This document shows positions 23,309 through 31,850 of a DNA stretch of 33,346 nucleotides, in pieces. This DNA comes from DASQDN01 sp035630195 (GTDB lineage Bacteria > Acidobacteriota > Terriglobia > Bryobacterales > Bryobacteraceae): the NCBI GenBank assembly GCA_035630195.1, contig DASQLD010000163.1:1-33346 (forward strand), written 5' to 3'. Position numbers and translations under genes: made by a program. Below the pieces are notes generated by a model. It saw only the letters and a program-made list of their open reading frames with translations, was not told the DNA's origin and did not search any database. Position 1 is the stretch's first letter; each line of letters starts with the position of its first letter.

Positions 23309-26300
23309 ATGGTAAATCGCAGATGGTGTCGAACGTTCTGCTGTGCCGTGATGGTAATTTTGTTTACCACTACGGCTCGGGCACAGACAGCTGCGACGAT
23401 TGTTGGCGATGTCCAAGATGCCTCAGGTGCAGCTGCTCCGAATGTCACGGTTAAGGTGACGAACGATGCGACAGGAATCGTCCGCACGGTGACAACTAAT
23501 ACAGAGGGTCAGTATCGTGTGACTCCCTTAAACCCCGGCACCTACACCGTCGAGGTGGAAGCAGTGGGATTCAAGACTCAAGTGCGTCCGGATGTGACAC
23601 TTCCTGTGGCTGCCGTTCTCGAGGTCGATTTCACGCTTGAAGTCGGTCAGGTCAGCGAGAGGATTGAAGTGACCGCTGCCGCTCCAATCCTACGGACAGA
23701 AGAAGTTTCCGTAGGCAATGTTGTGACATCGCAGGAGCTGCAGGCTCTTCCCGTAAATCAACGCAACTATACTCGCCTCATCCTGCTCGGCGCAGGTACG
23801 AGTTCCGTGAGCAGAAGCCAGAATCAAGGCGTCGCTCAGTCCGGTACGGGGTTGTTCTCTGTGAATGGCGGAAGACCGCAGGACAACAATTTCACCTTGG
23901 ATGGCTTCGATTCCAACATGCAGATGATGAATTCGCCGGGCATCTCACCACCAATGGATGCACTGCAGGAATTCAAAGTAGCGACCAACACAGGATCGGA
24001 ATTCGGCCGGTCCATGGGCGCCAATGTGAGCATGGTGATCAAGTCAGGCTCGCGCGATCTTCACGGAACGTTGTATGAATATCTCCGAAACAGCACGTTC
24101 GACGCGAACGAGTTCTTTGCGAACAAGTCGGGTCTGGGTGTTACGCCATTCCGCTTGAATCAGTACGGTGTCGCAGTCGGCGGGCCTGTGGTTTTACCGA
24201 AGTTAAATCTACGCGACAAGATGTTCTGGTTCGCATCGTGGGAGGGGTTCCGGCGCCGGCGTGGCAGCGCGGTCCTTGCCAGCGTGCCGCCCGAAGCGTT
24301 TCGCAGAGGCGACTTTTCCTCGCTCTTGCAAGGCAGCTCGCCGACGATCATTCGCGATCCGGTAAACGGCAATGTTCCGTTCCCGAATAATGTGATCCCT
24401 TCGAACAGAATCAACCCGGCAATCCCGACCGCTTTGCAATTAATGGTTCCTCTGCCGAATCGCAGCGGCGATGTGCAAAACCTGGCGAACAACTTCAGTG
24501 AAGCGAACGATCGCGATTCTGTTCATATGCGGTGGGATTACAACATAAACGCGAGCAACTCGGTGTTCTTTCGCTATAGTCTGCAGAACGCCGACCTAAT
24601 CAGCCCCGCGTCCATCCCGACTGTGACTGGAGCAAGCGCGTTCAATGTCACTAACTATGGTGGAAGCTGGACGAAGATTTTCAGCGCCACCACGGTGCTG
24701 GATGTGGGATTCGGAAGTAACCAGCCCGACCTACCGGCGGTGAATACGAAATCCGTGACCCGCGCCGAATTTTTAGACCAGACGAAGCTTCAAATGTATC
24801 AGCGCGAAGTTTTTGGCGATCCGCTGGTCAACCTCAGCATGGGCGCCTATAGCATCCCGACGGGCGGAGGTGGGTTACAGGGCGACAACATCTGGCAGGG
24901 CCGGGCAAATCTCTCGATTACGAGGGGCAAGCATTCGCTGAAAATCGGCGGCCAGTATCAGCACCGCCAGTTCTACACCAACACGTCTAATCCGATGAAT
25001 GGAGATGCCATCTTCAACGGTCAGATCTCTGGTTTTCCGTTAGCGGACGCGCTGCTTGGTTATCCCTCCGAAATTCGTCGGGGCCAAGGGAACACACTGA
25101 CTGATGCAATCTCTCATTTCACGATTGCCCACATTCAGGATGATTGGCGCGTGACTTCGAATCTGACGATCAACCTCGGTTTGATGTACCAGCTGGGAAC
25201 TCGTCCGTATGACCAGACGGACCGGCTCGGCAATTTGTGGGTTCGCCGCAATCCCACAACGGGCGAATACGTTGGTGAATTACTCTGGGCAGCCGTGAAT
25301 CCCGAACCAGATCCAGTTACGGGTCAACGGAATACCCTTCCTCGCACGGGCGGTTTTGGTCGCGCATTGGTTCAGACGGACAAGAACGACTTTGCGCCAC
25401 GCCTGGGCATCGCATACAAGCTGGGCTCGAAGACGGTCATTCGAACCGGATTCGGCATGTTCTACAACTCGACCTTCGTGCAGGAGCTTCAGGATCTACG
25501 CAAGTTCTGGCCCTTCACGGTCCAGCAAGTATTCAGCCCGAATCGAGGGACACTGGATCTTCAGATCACCGATCCCGGTCCGTCGTTTGAGAGCACTGCC
25601 GCAATCGGGGGCTGGCCACAGAATCCAGAGAATCGGTCGCCTTACTCTATGCAGTGGAACTTTTTCATTCAGCAGCAAGTAATGGATGACTTGAGTCTCG
25701 AAATCGGCTATGTGGGTTCGGGCAGCCGCAAACAGATCGGGTACTCGCCCTTTAATAACGCGCTAACGCCCGGCCCTGGAGCTATCGGGCCACGCAGACT
25801 GTTGCCAAATTTCGGCGATCTCGACGGCGGCTCGAATCAATATAACGGCTCATACAACGGGTTGCATATGGTGCTTATCAAGCGGTACTCGAACGGATTG
25901 CAATTCAACCTGAATTACACGTTCCAAAAGTCGCTGGACGGACAATCGTCTCTATCGGAAGTAAAAGTTCAGGATCCGTTCAACCGGCGCGCCGATTACT
26001 CGCGGTCCAGTTGGGACATCAACCATGTATTTAATTTTGCGTACGTGTACGAACTACCGTTCGGTCGAGGCCGCAAGTTCGGTGGGGACATGCACCGGGG
26101 AATCGACGCGTTTATTGGAGGATGGGCGCTCGAAGGGATCACCCGACTGGAAACCGGTCCACCGCTCTTCATCACGTCCGGCGTGGATCGGGCAAACACG
26201 GGGCGGTCCAGCCAGCGTCCAGACCTTGTCGGCGACCCTGATGCCGCGCCCAGAACGGACGAGGAGTGGTTTAACAAAGCTGCTTTCGCTCTACCGGCAA

Positions 26301-26554
26301 TTTACACGTTCGGCAATGCGGGACAGTACATCACCAACGCAGACAGCATCATTGGAATTGACATGGCGGTCCAGAAGAATTTCAATATCACGGATCGTCA
26401 CCGCATAGAATTCCGGACCGAATTTTTCAACATGCCGAACGTCGTGAATTTTGGCGACCCTATCGGCGCGATGAACCGGAACGACTTTGGAAGAATCAGC
26501 AGCCAGCGGACCAATCCGCGGCAACTGCAGTTCGGCCTGAGATATCGCTTCTGA
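23309..26554 (+). CDS. TonB-dependent receptor, Oar-like, with carboxypeptidase regulatory-like N-terminal domain
   Basis: A 1081-residue outer-membrane protein. Signal peptide MVNRRWCRTFCCAVMVILFT is followed by a cleavage site near ARA-QT. Residues about 28-112 form a carboxypeptidase regulatory-like beta-sandwich (IVGDVQDASGAAAPNVTVKV, TNTEGQYRVTPLNPGTYTVE). A plug-like region follows (APILRTEEVSVGNVVTSQEL, then the GLFSVNGGRPQDNNFTLDGF segment typical of this family). The rest is a long beta barrel rich in aromatic and Asn/Gly residues, ending in FGLRYRF with the terminal phenylalanine favoured by the BAM machinery. Such receptors are abundant in Acidobacteriota and are thought to import large ligands such as glycans or peptides with TonB energy. 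Substrate cannot be told here. It is transcribed divergently from the CRTAC1 gene and is followed by a hairpin. Confidence 0.93.
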   Translation: MVNRRWCRTFCCAVMVILFTTTARAQTAATIVGDVQDASGAAAPNVTVKVTNDATGIVRTVTTNTEGQYRVTPLNPGTYTVEVEAVGFKTQVRPDVTLPVAAVLEVDFTLEVGQVSERIEVTAAAPILRTEEVSVGNVVTSQELQALPVNQRNYTRLILLGAGTSSVSRSQNQGVAQSGTGLFSVNGGRPQDNNFTLDGFDSNMQMMNSPGISPPMDALQEFKVATNTGSEFGRSMGANVSMVIKSGSRDLHGTLYEYLRNSTFDANEFFANKSGLGVTPFRLNQYGVAVGGPVVLPKLNLRDKMFWFASWEGFRRRRGSAVLASVPPEAFRRGDFSSLLQGSSPTIIRDPVNGNVPFPNNVIPSNRINPAIPTALQLMVPLPNRSGDVQNLANNFSEANDRDSVHMRWDYNINASNSVFFRYSLQNADLISPASIPTVTGASAFNVTNYGGSWTKIFSATTVLDVGFGSNQPDLPAVNTKSVTRAEFLDQTKLQMYQREVFGDPLVNLSMGAYSIPTGGGGLQGDNIWQGRANLSITRGKHSLKIGGQYQHRQFYTNTSNPMNGDAIFNGQISGFPLADALLGYPSEIRRGQGNTLTDAISHFTIAHIQDDWRVTSNLTINLGLMYQLGTRPYDQTDRLGNLWVRRNPTTGEYVGELLWAAVNPEPDPVTGQRNTLPRTGGFGRALVQTDKNDFAPRLGIAYKLGSKTVIRTGFGMFYNSTFVQELQDLRKFWPFTVQQVFSPNRGTLDLQITDPGPSFESTAAIGGWPQNPENRSPYSMQWNFFIQQQVMDDLSLEIGYVGSGSRKQIGYSPFNNALTPGPGAIGPRRLLPNFGDLDGGSNQYNGSYNGLHMVLIKRYSNGLQFNLNYTFQKSLDGQSSLSEVKVQDPFNRRADYSRSSWDINHVFNFAYVYELPFGRGRKFGGDMHRGIDAFIGGWALEGITRLETGPPLFITSGVDRANTGRSSQRPDLVGDPDAAPRTDEEWFNKAAFALPAIYTFGNAGQYITNADSIIGIDMAVQKNFNITDRHRIEFRTEFFNMPNVVNFGDPIGAMNRNDFGRISSQRTNPRQLQFGLRYRF

Positions 26555-26564
26555 TAGTTGTAGG

Positions 26565-26597
26565 TTGGGCGAATCCGCAGCGGTAGGATTCGCCCAA
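26565..26597 (+). terminator. Hairpin terminator after the TonB-dependent receptor gene
   Basis: TTGGGCGAATCC and GGATTCGCCCAA form a perfect twelve-pair stem around a nine-base loop, ten bases after the stop codon. The T-rich tail is weak (TTCT), so efficiency is uncertain. Confidence 0.7.
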
Positions 26598-26852
26598 TTC
26601 TACTGGTTCATTCTGTTCGCGAACAAGAGCCACAGTACGGGAACAGCTTCGTTCGATCCTTTCAGGAATTTCCAGCCAAACACGGGGGATCCTTGAACCC
26701 GGAACACCCCACCGCTTGCGGGACTGCGGCTCCCTGCGTGTCTTGAGTTGCGGATCCTGTTCGACGCCAACGTCGCGCATGCGCTTAAGCTTCTGCCGCA
26801 AGTCCAAATCCCGTCTCTGTTCGGTGAGAAGGAACCTGGGGTTATTTACGAA
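26598..26852. other. Gene-poor stretch before the padR control region
   Basis: No convincing gene was found. Short open frames occur on both strands, but their translations are rich in Arg, Ser and Cys, have no recognisable motif, and either run into the receptor gene or into padR. The GC-rich part near 26700-26740 (CACCGCTTGCGGGACTGCGG) resembles the sort of dispersed intergenic repeat seen in some Acidobacteriota genomes, but this cannot be shown from a single copy. It could also be a decayed gene. Confidence 0.4.
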
Positions 26853-26866
26853 GATGACCTGTCATC
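26853..26866. promoter_or_regulatory. 14-bp palindrome upstream of padR
   Basis: GATGAC and GTCATC flank two bases (CT). The perfect six-base arms lie about 65 bases before the padR ATG, just upstream of a TATTAT sequence at 26881-26886 that could be a -10 box. It may be an operator, but chance cannot be excluded. Confidence 0.35.
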
Positions 26867-26897
26867 CTGTTCGAATCGTGTATTATGGTTTTCGCAA

Positions 26898-26930
26898 TCG
26901 ATATTCGCTTTTGAAATTCGATATTCAAAA
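26898..26930. promoter_or_regulatory. Direct and inverted repeats at the padR start, putative PadR operator
   Basis: TCGATATTC occurs twice, at 26898-26906 and 26918-26926, exactly 20 bases apart, which is about two helical turns. Overlapping it, TTTTGAA (26909-26915) and TTCAAAA (26924-26930) form an inverted repeat with an eight-base spacer, whose right arm reaches the first base of the padR ATG. PadR proteins commonly bind inverted repeats with about eight bases between arms and repress their own operons, so this site fits autoregulation. The AT-rich sequence leaves no room for a Shine-Dalgarno site. Confidence 0.55.
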
Positions 26931-27289
26931 TGCAGGAAGCGACGGATGACAAGATTCTCTATTCGGGGCTTATTCGGCTGCACATTCTTCACCACGCCGC
27001 GAAGGAGCCGATCTACGGACTCTGGATGGTCGAGGAACTGCAGCGACATGGCTACAAGCTAAGTACCGGGACTTTGTATCCGATTCTTCATGGGATGGAG
27101 ACGAAAGGATACCTACAATCTCATATAGAGCGGGATGGGAAAACTTCCCGACGAATCTACCAGTCCACAACTCTCGGCAAACGTGCGTTGAAGTCTGCCC
27201 TGGGAAAAGTACGAGAACTGTTCCGGGAACTGGTGGAAGAACATTCAGATCACAAGAAGATTACAAGACCGAAGCATGCTCGCAAATAG
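26930..27289 (+). CDS. PadR-family transcriptional regulator
   Basis: A 119-residue protein with the PadR winged helix: LIRLHILHHAAKEPIYGLWM, VEELQRHGYKLSTGTLYPIL, HGMETKGYLQS, and the wing RDGKTSRRIYQSTTLGKRAL. A C-terminal helix (KSALGKVRELFRELVEEH) serves dimerisation, as in the short PadR-s2 type. It probably represses the efflux operon that follows and responds to a toxic small molecule exported by it (inference from family behaviour). The coding end overlaps the start of the TolC-type gene by fourteen bases, so regulator and pump share a transcript. The start lacks a ribosome binding site and lies within a likely operator. Confidence 0.9.
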   Translation: MQEATDDKILYSGLIRLHILHHAAKEPIYGLWMVEELQRHGYKLSTGTLYPILHGMETKGYLQSHIERDGKTSRRIYQSTTLGKRALKSALGKVRELFRELVEEHSDHKKITRPKHARK

Positions 27290-28679
27290 ACGGATGGAAA
27301 CAATTTGGCCATGGGCTGCAGCAATGGCGTGTTTTCTTGTTAACCACCCGGCCTTGGCCCAACCCGTACCCGGTCAGGCGATCACCTTGGAGCGGGCCGT
27401 GTCGATCGCGCTCGACTACTATCCATCAGTCCGAGTCTCCGAAGCTGAGTCGCGAGATGCCGCAGCAGCGATCAAGCTTGCCCGCACGGCATATCTGCCA
27501 TCTCTCGATGCCGTTGCCGGAATCAATCGAGCTACCCGCAACAATGTTTTTGGATTGCTGTTTCCTTCACAGATCATTGCTCCTATTTCGGGACCGGTGC
27601 TGAACACGAATAGCCTCGGGAGCGCCTGGGGCAGCACCGTGGGACTGACGGTTGCCTGGGAGCCTTTCGATTTCGGTTTGAGACGAGCCAATGTCGCGAT
27701 TGGGGAAGCGGGCCGCGCGAGAGCCGAGGCAACGATACAACGCACACGCCTGGAAGTTGCCACGCTAGTAGCAGACAACGTGCTGACGTTGATCGCTGCC
27801 CAGCAGACGGTTATCGCGGCTCAGGCTGCAGTGGAACGTTCCAGTGAATTACTACGAATTACCGAGGCATTGGTAAAGGCCGATCTGCGGCCCGGCGTCG
27901 AATCGTCGCTGGCTCGTGCGGACCAGGCGTCCGCCCGCGCTCAGTTGTTCCAGGCCAGGCAGGCGGTACGAGAAGCAAAGGCCAGTCTTGCCGCTTATCT
28001 AGGTCTCGACGCAAACACTTTGAATGTGGCCGTAGGAAAGCTTCTTGCGACACCTTCCGAGCCTTCGCAAGATACGGCTCTAGCAGAGAATCCAGCCGCT
28101 CGCGTCCAAAATGCTGCTGCAGTCGAATCCGAAGCGCGGCTCCGAGCGGTTGATAGGAGCTACTTTCCTCGCTTTACGCTAGAAGGCACTACTTACGCTC
28201 GGGGTACCGGAGCGTTGAATGACGGCCGATTGCTTGGAGGGGTGAACGGACTTGGACCCAACGTACACAATTGGGGCGTCGGGTTCACGGCTACCTTTCC
28301 GATTTTCGATCTACCGACTATTCGCGCCCGGCGTGAGTCTGCGACGGCCCGGCTGGAGGTGGAGCGAAGCCGATACGATCAGGTACTTGTGGAACTAAAA
28401 AGACACCGTGATCGCGCCGCGGCCGCGTACCAAGGAGCACTGGAAGTGGCCGAGACCACACCTGTGGCGGTAGAGGCGGCAGGTGCTGCTGTGCAACAAG
28501 CGCGAGCCCGGTATCAATCCGGGCTTAGCACGGCAATCGAGGTGGCGGATGCGCAACGCCGACTTGCACAGGCCGAAATCGATGACAGTTTGGCCAAACT
28601 CAATATCTGGCGCGCGAGGCTTGCCGTGGCCGCGGCTATGGGGGAAATCACCTCAGTGTTAGCCGAAGCGAGTCAATAA
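27276..28679 (+). CDS. TolC-family outer-membrane efflux protein
   Basis: A 467-residue outer-membrane channel with a signal peptide (MLANRRMETIWPWAAAMACF, cleavage near ALAQ). The ITLERAVSIALDYYPSVRVS opening is the standard first TolC motif, followed by long amphipathic helices (RLEVATLVADNVLTLIAAQQ) and a second repeat with the beta segment GVGFTATFPIFDLPTIRARR and RARYQSGLSTAIEVADAQRR. It forms the trimeric exit duct of a tripartite pump. I prefer the ATG overlapping padR because it puts two arginines ahead of the hydrophobic core of the signal peptide; an ATG at 27294 would leave an n-region without positive charge. The RND pump gene follows after twelve bases. Confidence 0.92.
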   Translation: MLANRRMETIWPWAAAMACFLVNHPALAQPVPGQAITLERAVSIALDYYPSVRVSEAESRDAAAAIKLARTAYLPSLDAVAGINRATRNNVFGLLFPSQIIAPISGPVLNTNSLGSAWGSTVGLTVAWEPFDFGLRRANVAIGEAGRARAEATIQRTRLEVATLVADNVLTLIAAQQTVIAAQAAVERSSELLRITEALVKADLRPGVESSLARADQASARAQLFQARQAVREAKASLAAYLGLDANTLNVAVGKLLATPSEPSQDTALAENPAARVQNAAAVESEARLRAVDRSYFPRFTLEGTTYARGTGALNDGRLLGGVNGLGPNVHNWGVGFTATFPIFDLPTIRARRESATARLEVERSRYDQVLVELKRHRDRAAAAYQGALEVAETTPVAVEAAGAAVQQARARYQSGLSTAIEVADAQRRLAQAEIDDSLAKLNIWRARLAVAAAMGEITSVLAEASQ

Positions 28680-28691
28680 GGAGTTCTTTGA

Positions 28692-31600
28692 ATGAGACTT
28701 GTTTTCGCCGCACTCACAAGGCCTATCAGTCTGTTGGTCGTCATGGTGGCGATTGCTTTAGCTGCCGGCTTGGCGATTCGGCGCATGCCGGTCGATATCT
28801 TTCCACAAGTAGGCGAGCCAGCGATCTACGTCGCTCAGCCTTATGGTGGGATGGATCCGTCGCAGATGGAAGGCTACCTCACGTACTATTACGAGTACCA
28901 CTTCCTTTACATCACAGGCATACAGCGCGTGGAATCCAAGAGTATTCAGGGCGCAGCTCTGATGAAGCTGGTGTTCTATCCGAACACGGACATGAACCAA
29001 GCCATGGCGCAGACTGTTGGGTACGTCAATCGCTCCCGCGCGTTCATGCCACCGGGCGCCGTCCCACCCTTCATCACTCGCTTCGATGCCGGCAGTGTCC
29101 CTGTCGGTCAGCTCGTCTTCAGTAGTCCAACGCTAAGCGCGGGCGAATTGCAAGATGTCGCCTTGAACCGGGTACGGCCGCTGTTTGCAACGCTGCCGGG
29201 TGTGTCTGCTCCGCCGCCCTTTGGTGGGAACCAGCGCACGATTGTAGTGCGACTCGACCCGGACAAACTGCGACAGTATGGTATCTCCCCGGAGCAAGCG
29301 ATATCCGCAGTGAATAAGGCTACAACCGTGGTTCCGTCCGGCAACATCCGTACGGGCGAAGTTAACCGGTTTGCAGTCACCAACTCCGTCATCGGAGGTA
29401 ATCTCTCTGACCTTGCAAATGCGCCTGTGCGCTTGGGACAGGGACCAACCGTTTACATCCGCGACATAGCAGTTGTCGAGAATGGCACGGACATTCTCAC
29501 GGCGTACGCGCATGTGAATGGAAAGCGCACAGTATATATTCCAGTTACAAAGCGATCGGATGCCAGCACGCTGGCAGTGTTGAACTCTGTCAAGGCGGCA
29601 CTCCCCAGTTTCCGCGAAGTGGTGCCCGATGGTGTGGATATCAGGCTCGAGTTTGACCAGACCGGCTATGTGTCCCATGCAATCCGCGGTCTGGCATTCG
29701 AAGGAGCGCTGGGAGCGGCGCTAACGGGCCTGATGGTTCTCCTGTTCCTTCGTGACTGGCGAAGCGCCATCATCGTGATCACGACGATCCCGTTAGCACT
29801 CTTATCGGCCATTGTCTTGCTATGGTCTGCGGGGCAAACCATCAACATCATGACATTGGGCGGATTGGCCTTAGCCGTAGGCATTCTGGTGGATGAAGCA
29901 ACCGTTGAGGTGGAGAATATTCATACGCAAATGGCGCGAGGACTGCCGCGCGCGGTTGCCGTCGTTGAGGCGGCACAGCGAACAGCGCTTCCGAGGCTGC
30001 TCGCCATGGTATGTATCCTGGCGGTTTTCGTCCCGGCCTTTTTCATGGAGGGCGTGGGCCGGCAGCTCTTCCTGCCGCTATCTCTCGCGGTTGGATTCGC
30101 AATGGTGTCGTCGTACATGCTGTCCACAACATTAGTGCCTGTGATGGCGGCGTGGCTGATGCGGGCAGGCGATTCGGAAGATTTGAATCGCGGCGTGTTC
30201 GGCAGGCTTCGTCGTAGCTATGGAAGCTACGTCAGGGCGTCGGTGAAGCTTCGGTGGCCCATCGTTCTGGGATATTTGGCGGCGGCCATCGCGATTCTCT
30301 TCCTGGCGTTACCGCAAATAGGAACTGAGCTGTTTCCTCAAACCGATCCGCCGCAGTTTCAAGTGCGGCTACGCGCTCCCACTGGTACTCGAATCGAGCG
30401 TACCGAGTTAGTCGCACTCAAGGCGCTCGACATAATGCGTCATGAGATTGGCTCCGAGAACATCGCCATCACGACATCCTTCATCGGCGTTCAGCCGGCG
30501 AGCTACCCAATCAACACAGTTTTCCTCTGGACAAGCGGTCCTCATGAAGCCGTGATGACGGTAGCGCTGAAACCGGAGGCGAGGCGCGATAGCAACCAAT
30601 TGCGGGAACGGCTGCGCGCGAAATTCCGAGAGGCACTGCCCGCTATCGCGGTATCATTCGAAGCCGGTGACATTGTGAATCAGGTGATGAGCGCCGGTTC
30701 ACCAACGCCGGTAGAGGTTGCCATACAGGGGCCAAATCTGGCGGATAACCGGGCGCATGTCGTCAAAGTGCGGGCCGAGCTAGCCAAGCTACCGTTTCTG
30801 CGCGATCTTCAACTTGCTCAACAGCAGGATTATCCCACGCTTCAAGTAAACATCGATCGCGACCGCGCGGGCCAATACGGGCTCACCATGCAAGACGTCG
30901 CGCGCTCGCTGGTGGCAGCGACTTCGTCTTCGCGCTTCACCGATCCGAACTATTGGCGCGACCCAGTGTCCGGCAACGCATTTCAGATCCAAGTGGAGAT
31001 TCCCCAGAACCGCATGCAATCGGCGGATGCCTTAGCGCAACTGCAGGTGTCTCCTAATGGAGCTTCTCGTCCGCTCCTAGGTGAGATAGCTGAACTCAAA
31101 GAAGGTACTGCTCCAGGTTTGATGGAACGGTACAACGGACAACGAGTTTTGAGCTTAACGGCGAATCTGCACGGGATCACATTGGGCGAAGCTGCGCCAA
31201 GAATTCACAAAGCGATCGAGGCAGCCGGTAAACCTCCGCGAGGACTGAAGGTGATTGAGCGCGGTCAGATTCCGGCGCTTCGTCAGACAATCGATGGCCT
31301 CAGAACCGGGCTGGGGCTCGCGGTGGTAGTGATTTTTCTTTTGCTCGGCGCCAATTTCCAATCGCTGCGGCTGGCGCTCGCCATTATTCTTACCGTGCCT
31401 GCAGTGCTCTGCGGAGTGGTGCTGACGCTCCTGGTGACTGGCACAACGCTGAACATTCAGTCCTTTATGGGAGCAATTATGGCGATCGGCATCGCCGTCG
31501 CGAATTCTATTTTGTTGGTCAGCTTTTCCGAAACAGCGAGGCGTGAGCTGAAATTGTCTATCACCGACTCCATCCGCGAAGGCGCCACGGGCCGGCTTCG

Positions 31601-31850
31601 CGCCGTGTTGATGACGGCCTCCGCCATGATAATGGGTATGCTGCCGATGGCGCTCGGACTCGGCGAAAGCGGTGAGCAGACCGCGCCACTTGGCCGGGCC
31701 GTTATCGGCGGACTTGTGTTTGCTACCTTCGCAACACTCACCATTCTTCCCGCGATCTATGCGCTTTTGCAACGAGGCGTGGGAACCCAGTCTCCTTCCC
31801 TTAATCCGTCTGATCCGGAGAGCCGTTACTATGTACCCGAAGCCGTATAG
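28692..31850 (+). CDS. RND-family efflux pump, inner-membrane transporter (AcrB/MdtB-like)
   Basis: A 1052-residue proton-driven exporter, the normal size. The N-terminal helix follows LVFAALTRPISLLVVMVAIA, then the periplasmic porter domain (MPVDIFPQVGEPAIYVAQPY), a cluster of helices near 335-545, a second porter domain, and a final helix cluster ending near residue 1030. The proton-relay segment in helix 4 is GILVDEATVEVENIH at 397-411, with Asp401 and Glu402 where AcrB has two aspartates. Substrates are likely hydrophobic or amphipathic compounds (HAE-1-like), not metals, but this is inferred. AAGGAG eight bases before the ATG is a good ribosome binding site. The membrane-fusion protein gene starts inside its last 20 bases. 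Confidence 0.94.
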   Translation: MRLVFAALTRPISLLVVMVAIALAAGLAIRRMPVDIFPQVGEPAIYVAQPYGGMDPSQMEGYLTYYYEYHFLYITGIQRVESKSIQGAALMKLVFYPNTDMNQAMAQTVGYVNRSRAFMPPGAVPPFITRFDAGSVPVGQLVFSSPTLSAGELQDVALNRVRPLFATLPGVSAPPPFGGNQRTIVVRLDPDKLRQYGISPEQAISAVNKATTVVPSGNIRTGEVNRFAVTNSVIGGNLSDLANAPVRLGQGPTVYIRDIAVVENGTDILTAYAHVNGKRTVYIPVTKRSDASTLAVLNSVKAALPSFREVVPDGVDIRLEFDQTGYVSHAIRGLAFEGALGAALTGLMVLLFLRDWRSAIIVITTIPLALLSAIVLLWSAGQTINIMTLGGLALAVGILVDEATVEVENIHTQMARGLPRAVAVVEAAQRTALPRLLAMVCILAVFVPAFFMEGVGRQLFLPLSLAVGFAMVSSYMLSTTLVPVMAAWLMRAGDSEDLNRGVFGRLRRSYGSYVRASVKLRWPIVLGYLAAAIAILFLALPQIGTELFPQTDPPQFQVRLRAPTGTRIERTELVALKALDIMRHEIGSENIAITTSFIGVQPASYPINTVFLWTSGPHEAVMTVALKPEARRDSNQLRERLRAKFREALPAIAVSFEAGDIVNQVMSAGSPTPVEVAIQGPNLADNRAHVVKVRAELAKLPFLRDLQLAQQQDYPTLQVNIDRDRAGQYGLTMQDVARSLVAATSSSRFTDPNYWRDPVSGNAFQIQVEIPQNRMQSADALAQLQVSPNGASRPLLGEIAELKEGTAPGLMERYNGQRVLSLTANLHGITLGEAAPRIHKAIEAAGKPPRGLKVIERGQIPALRQTIDGLRTGLGLAVVVIFLLLGANFQSLRLALAIILTVPAVLCGVVLTLLVTGTTLNIQSFMGAIMAIGIAVANSILLVSFSETARRELKLSITDSIREGATGRLRAVLMTASAMIMGMLPMALGLGESGEQTAPLGRAVIGGLVFATFATLTILPAIYALLQRGVGTQSPSLNPSDPESRYYVPEAV

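Noticed and set aside
26496..26807. 103-residue reverse frame and a 104-residue forward frame (from 26748)
   Set aside because: Arg/Ser/Cys-rich translations without motifs; one runs into the receptor gene, the other into padR.
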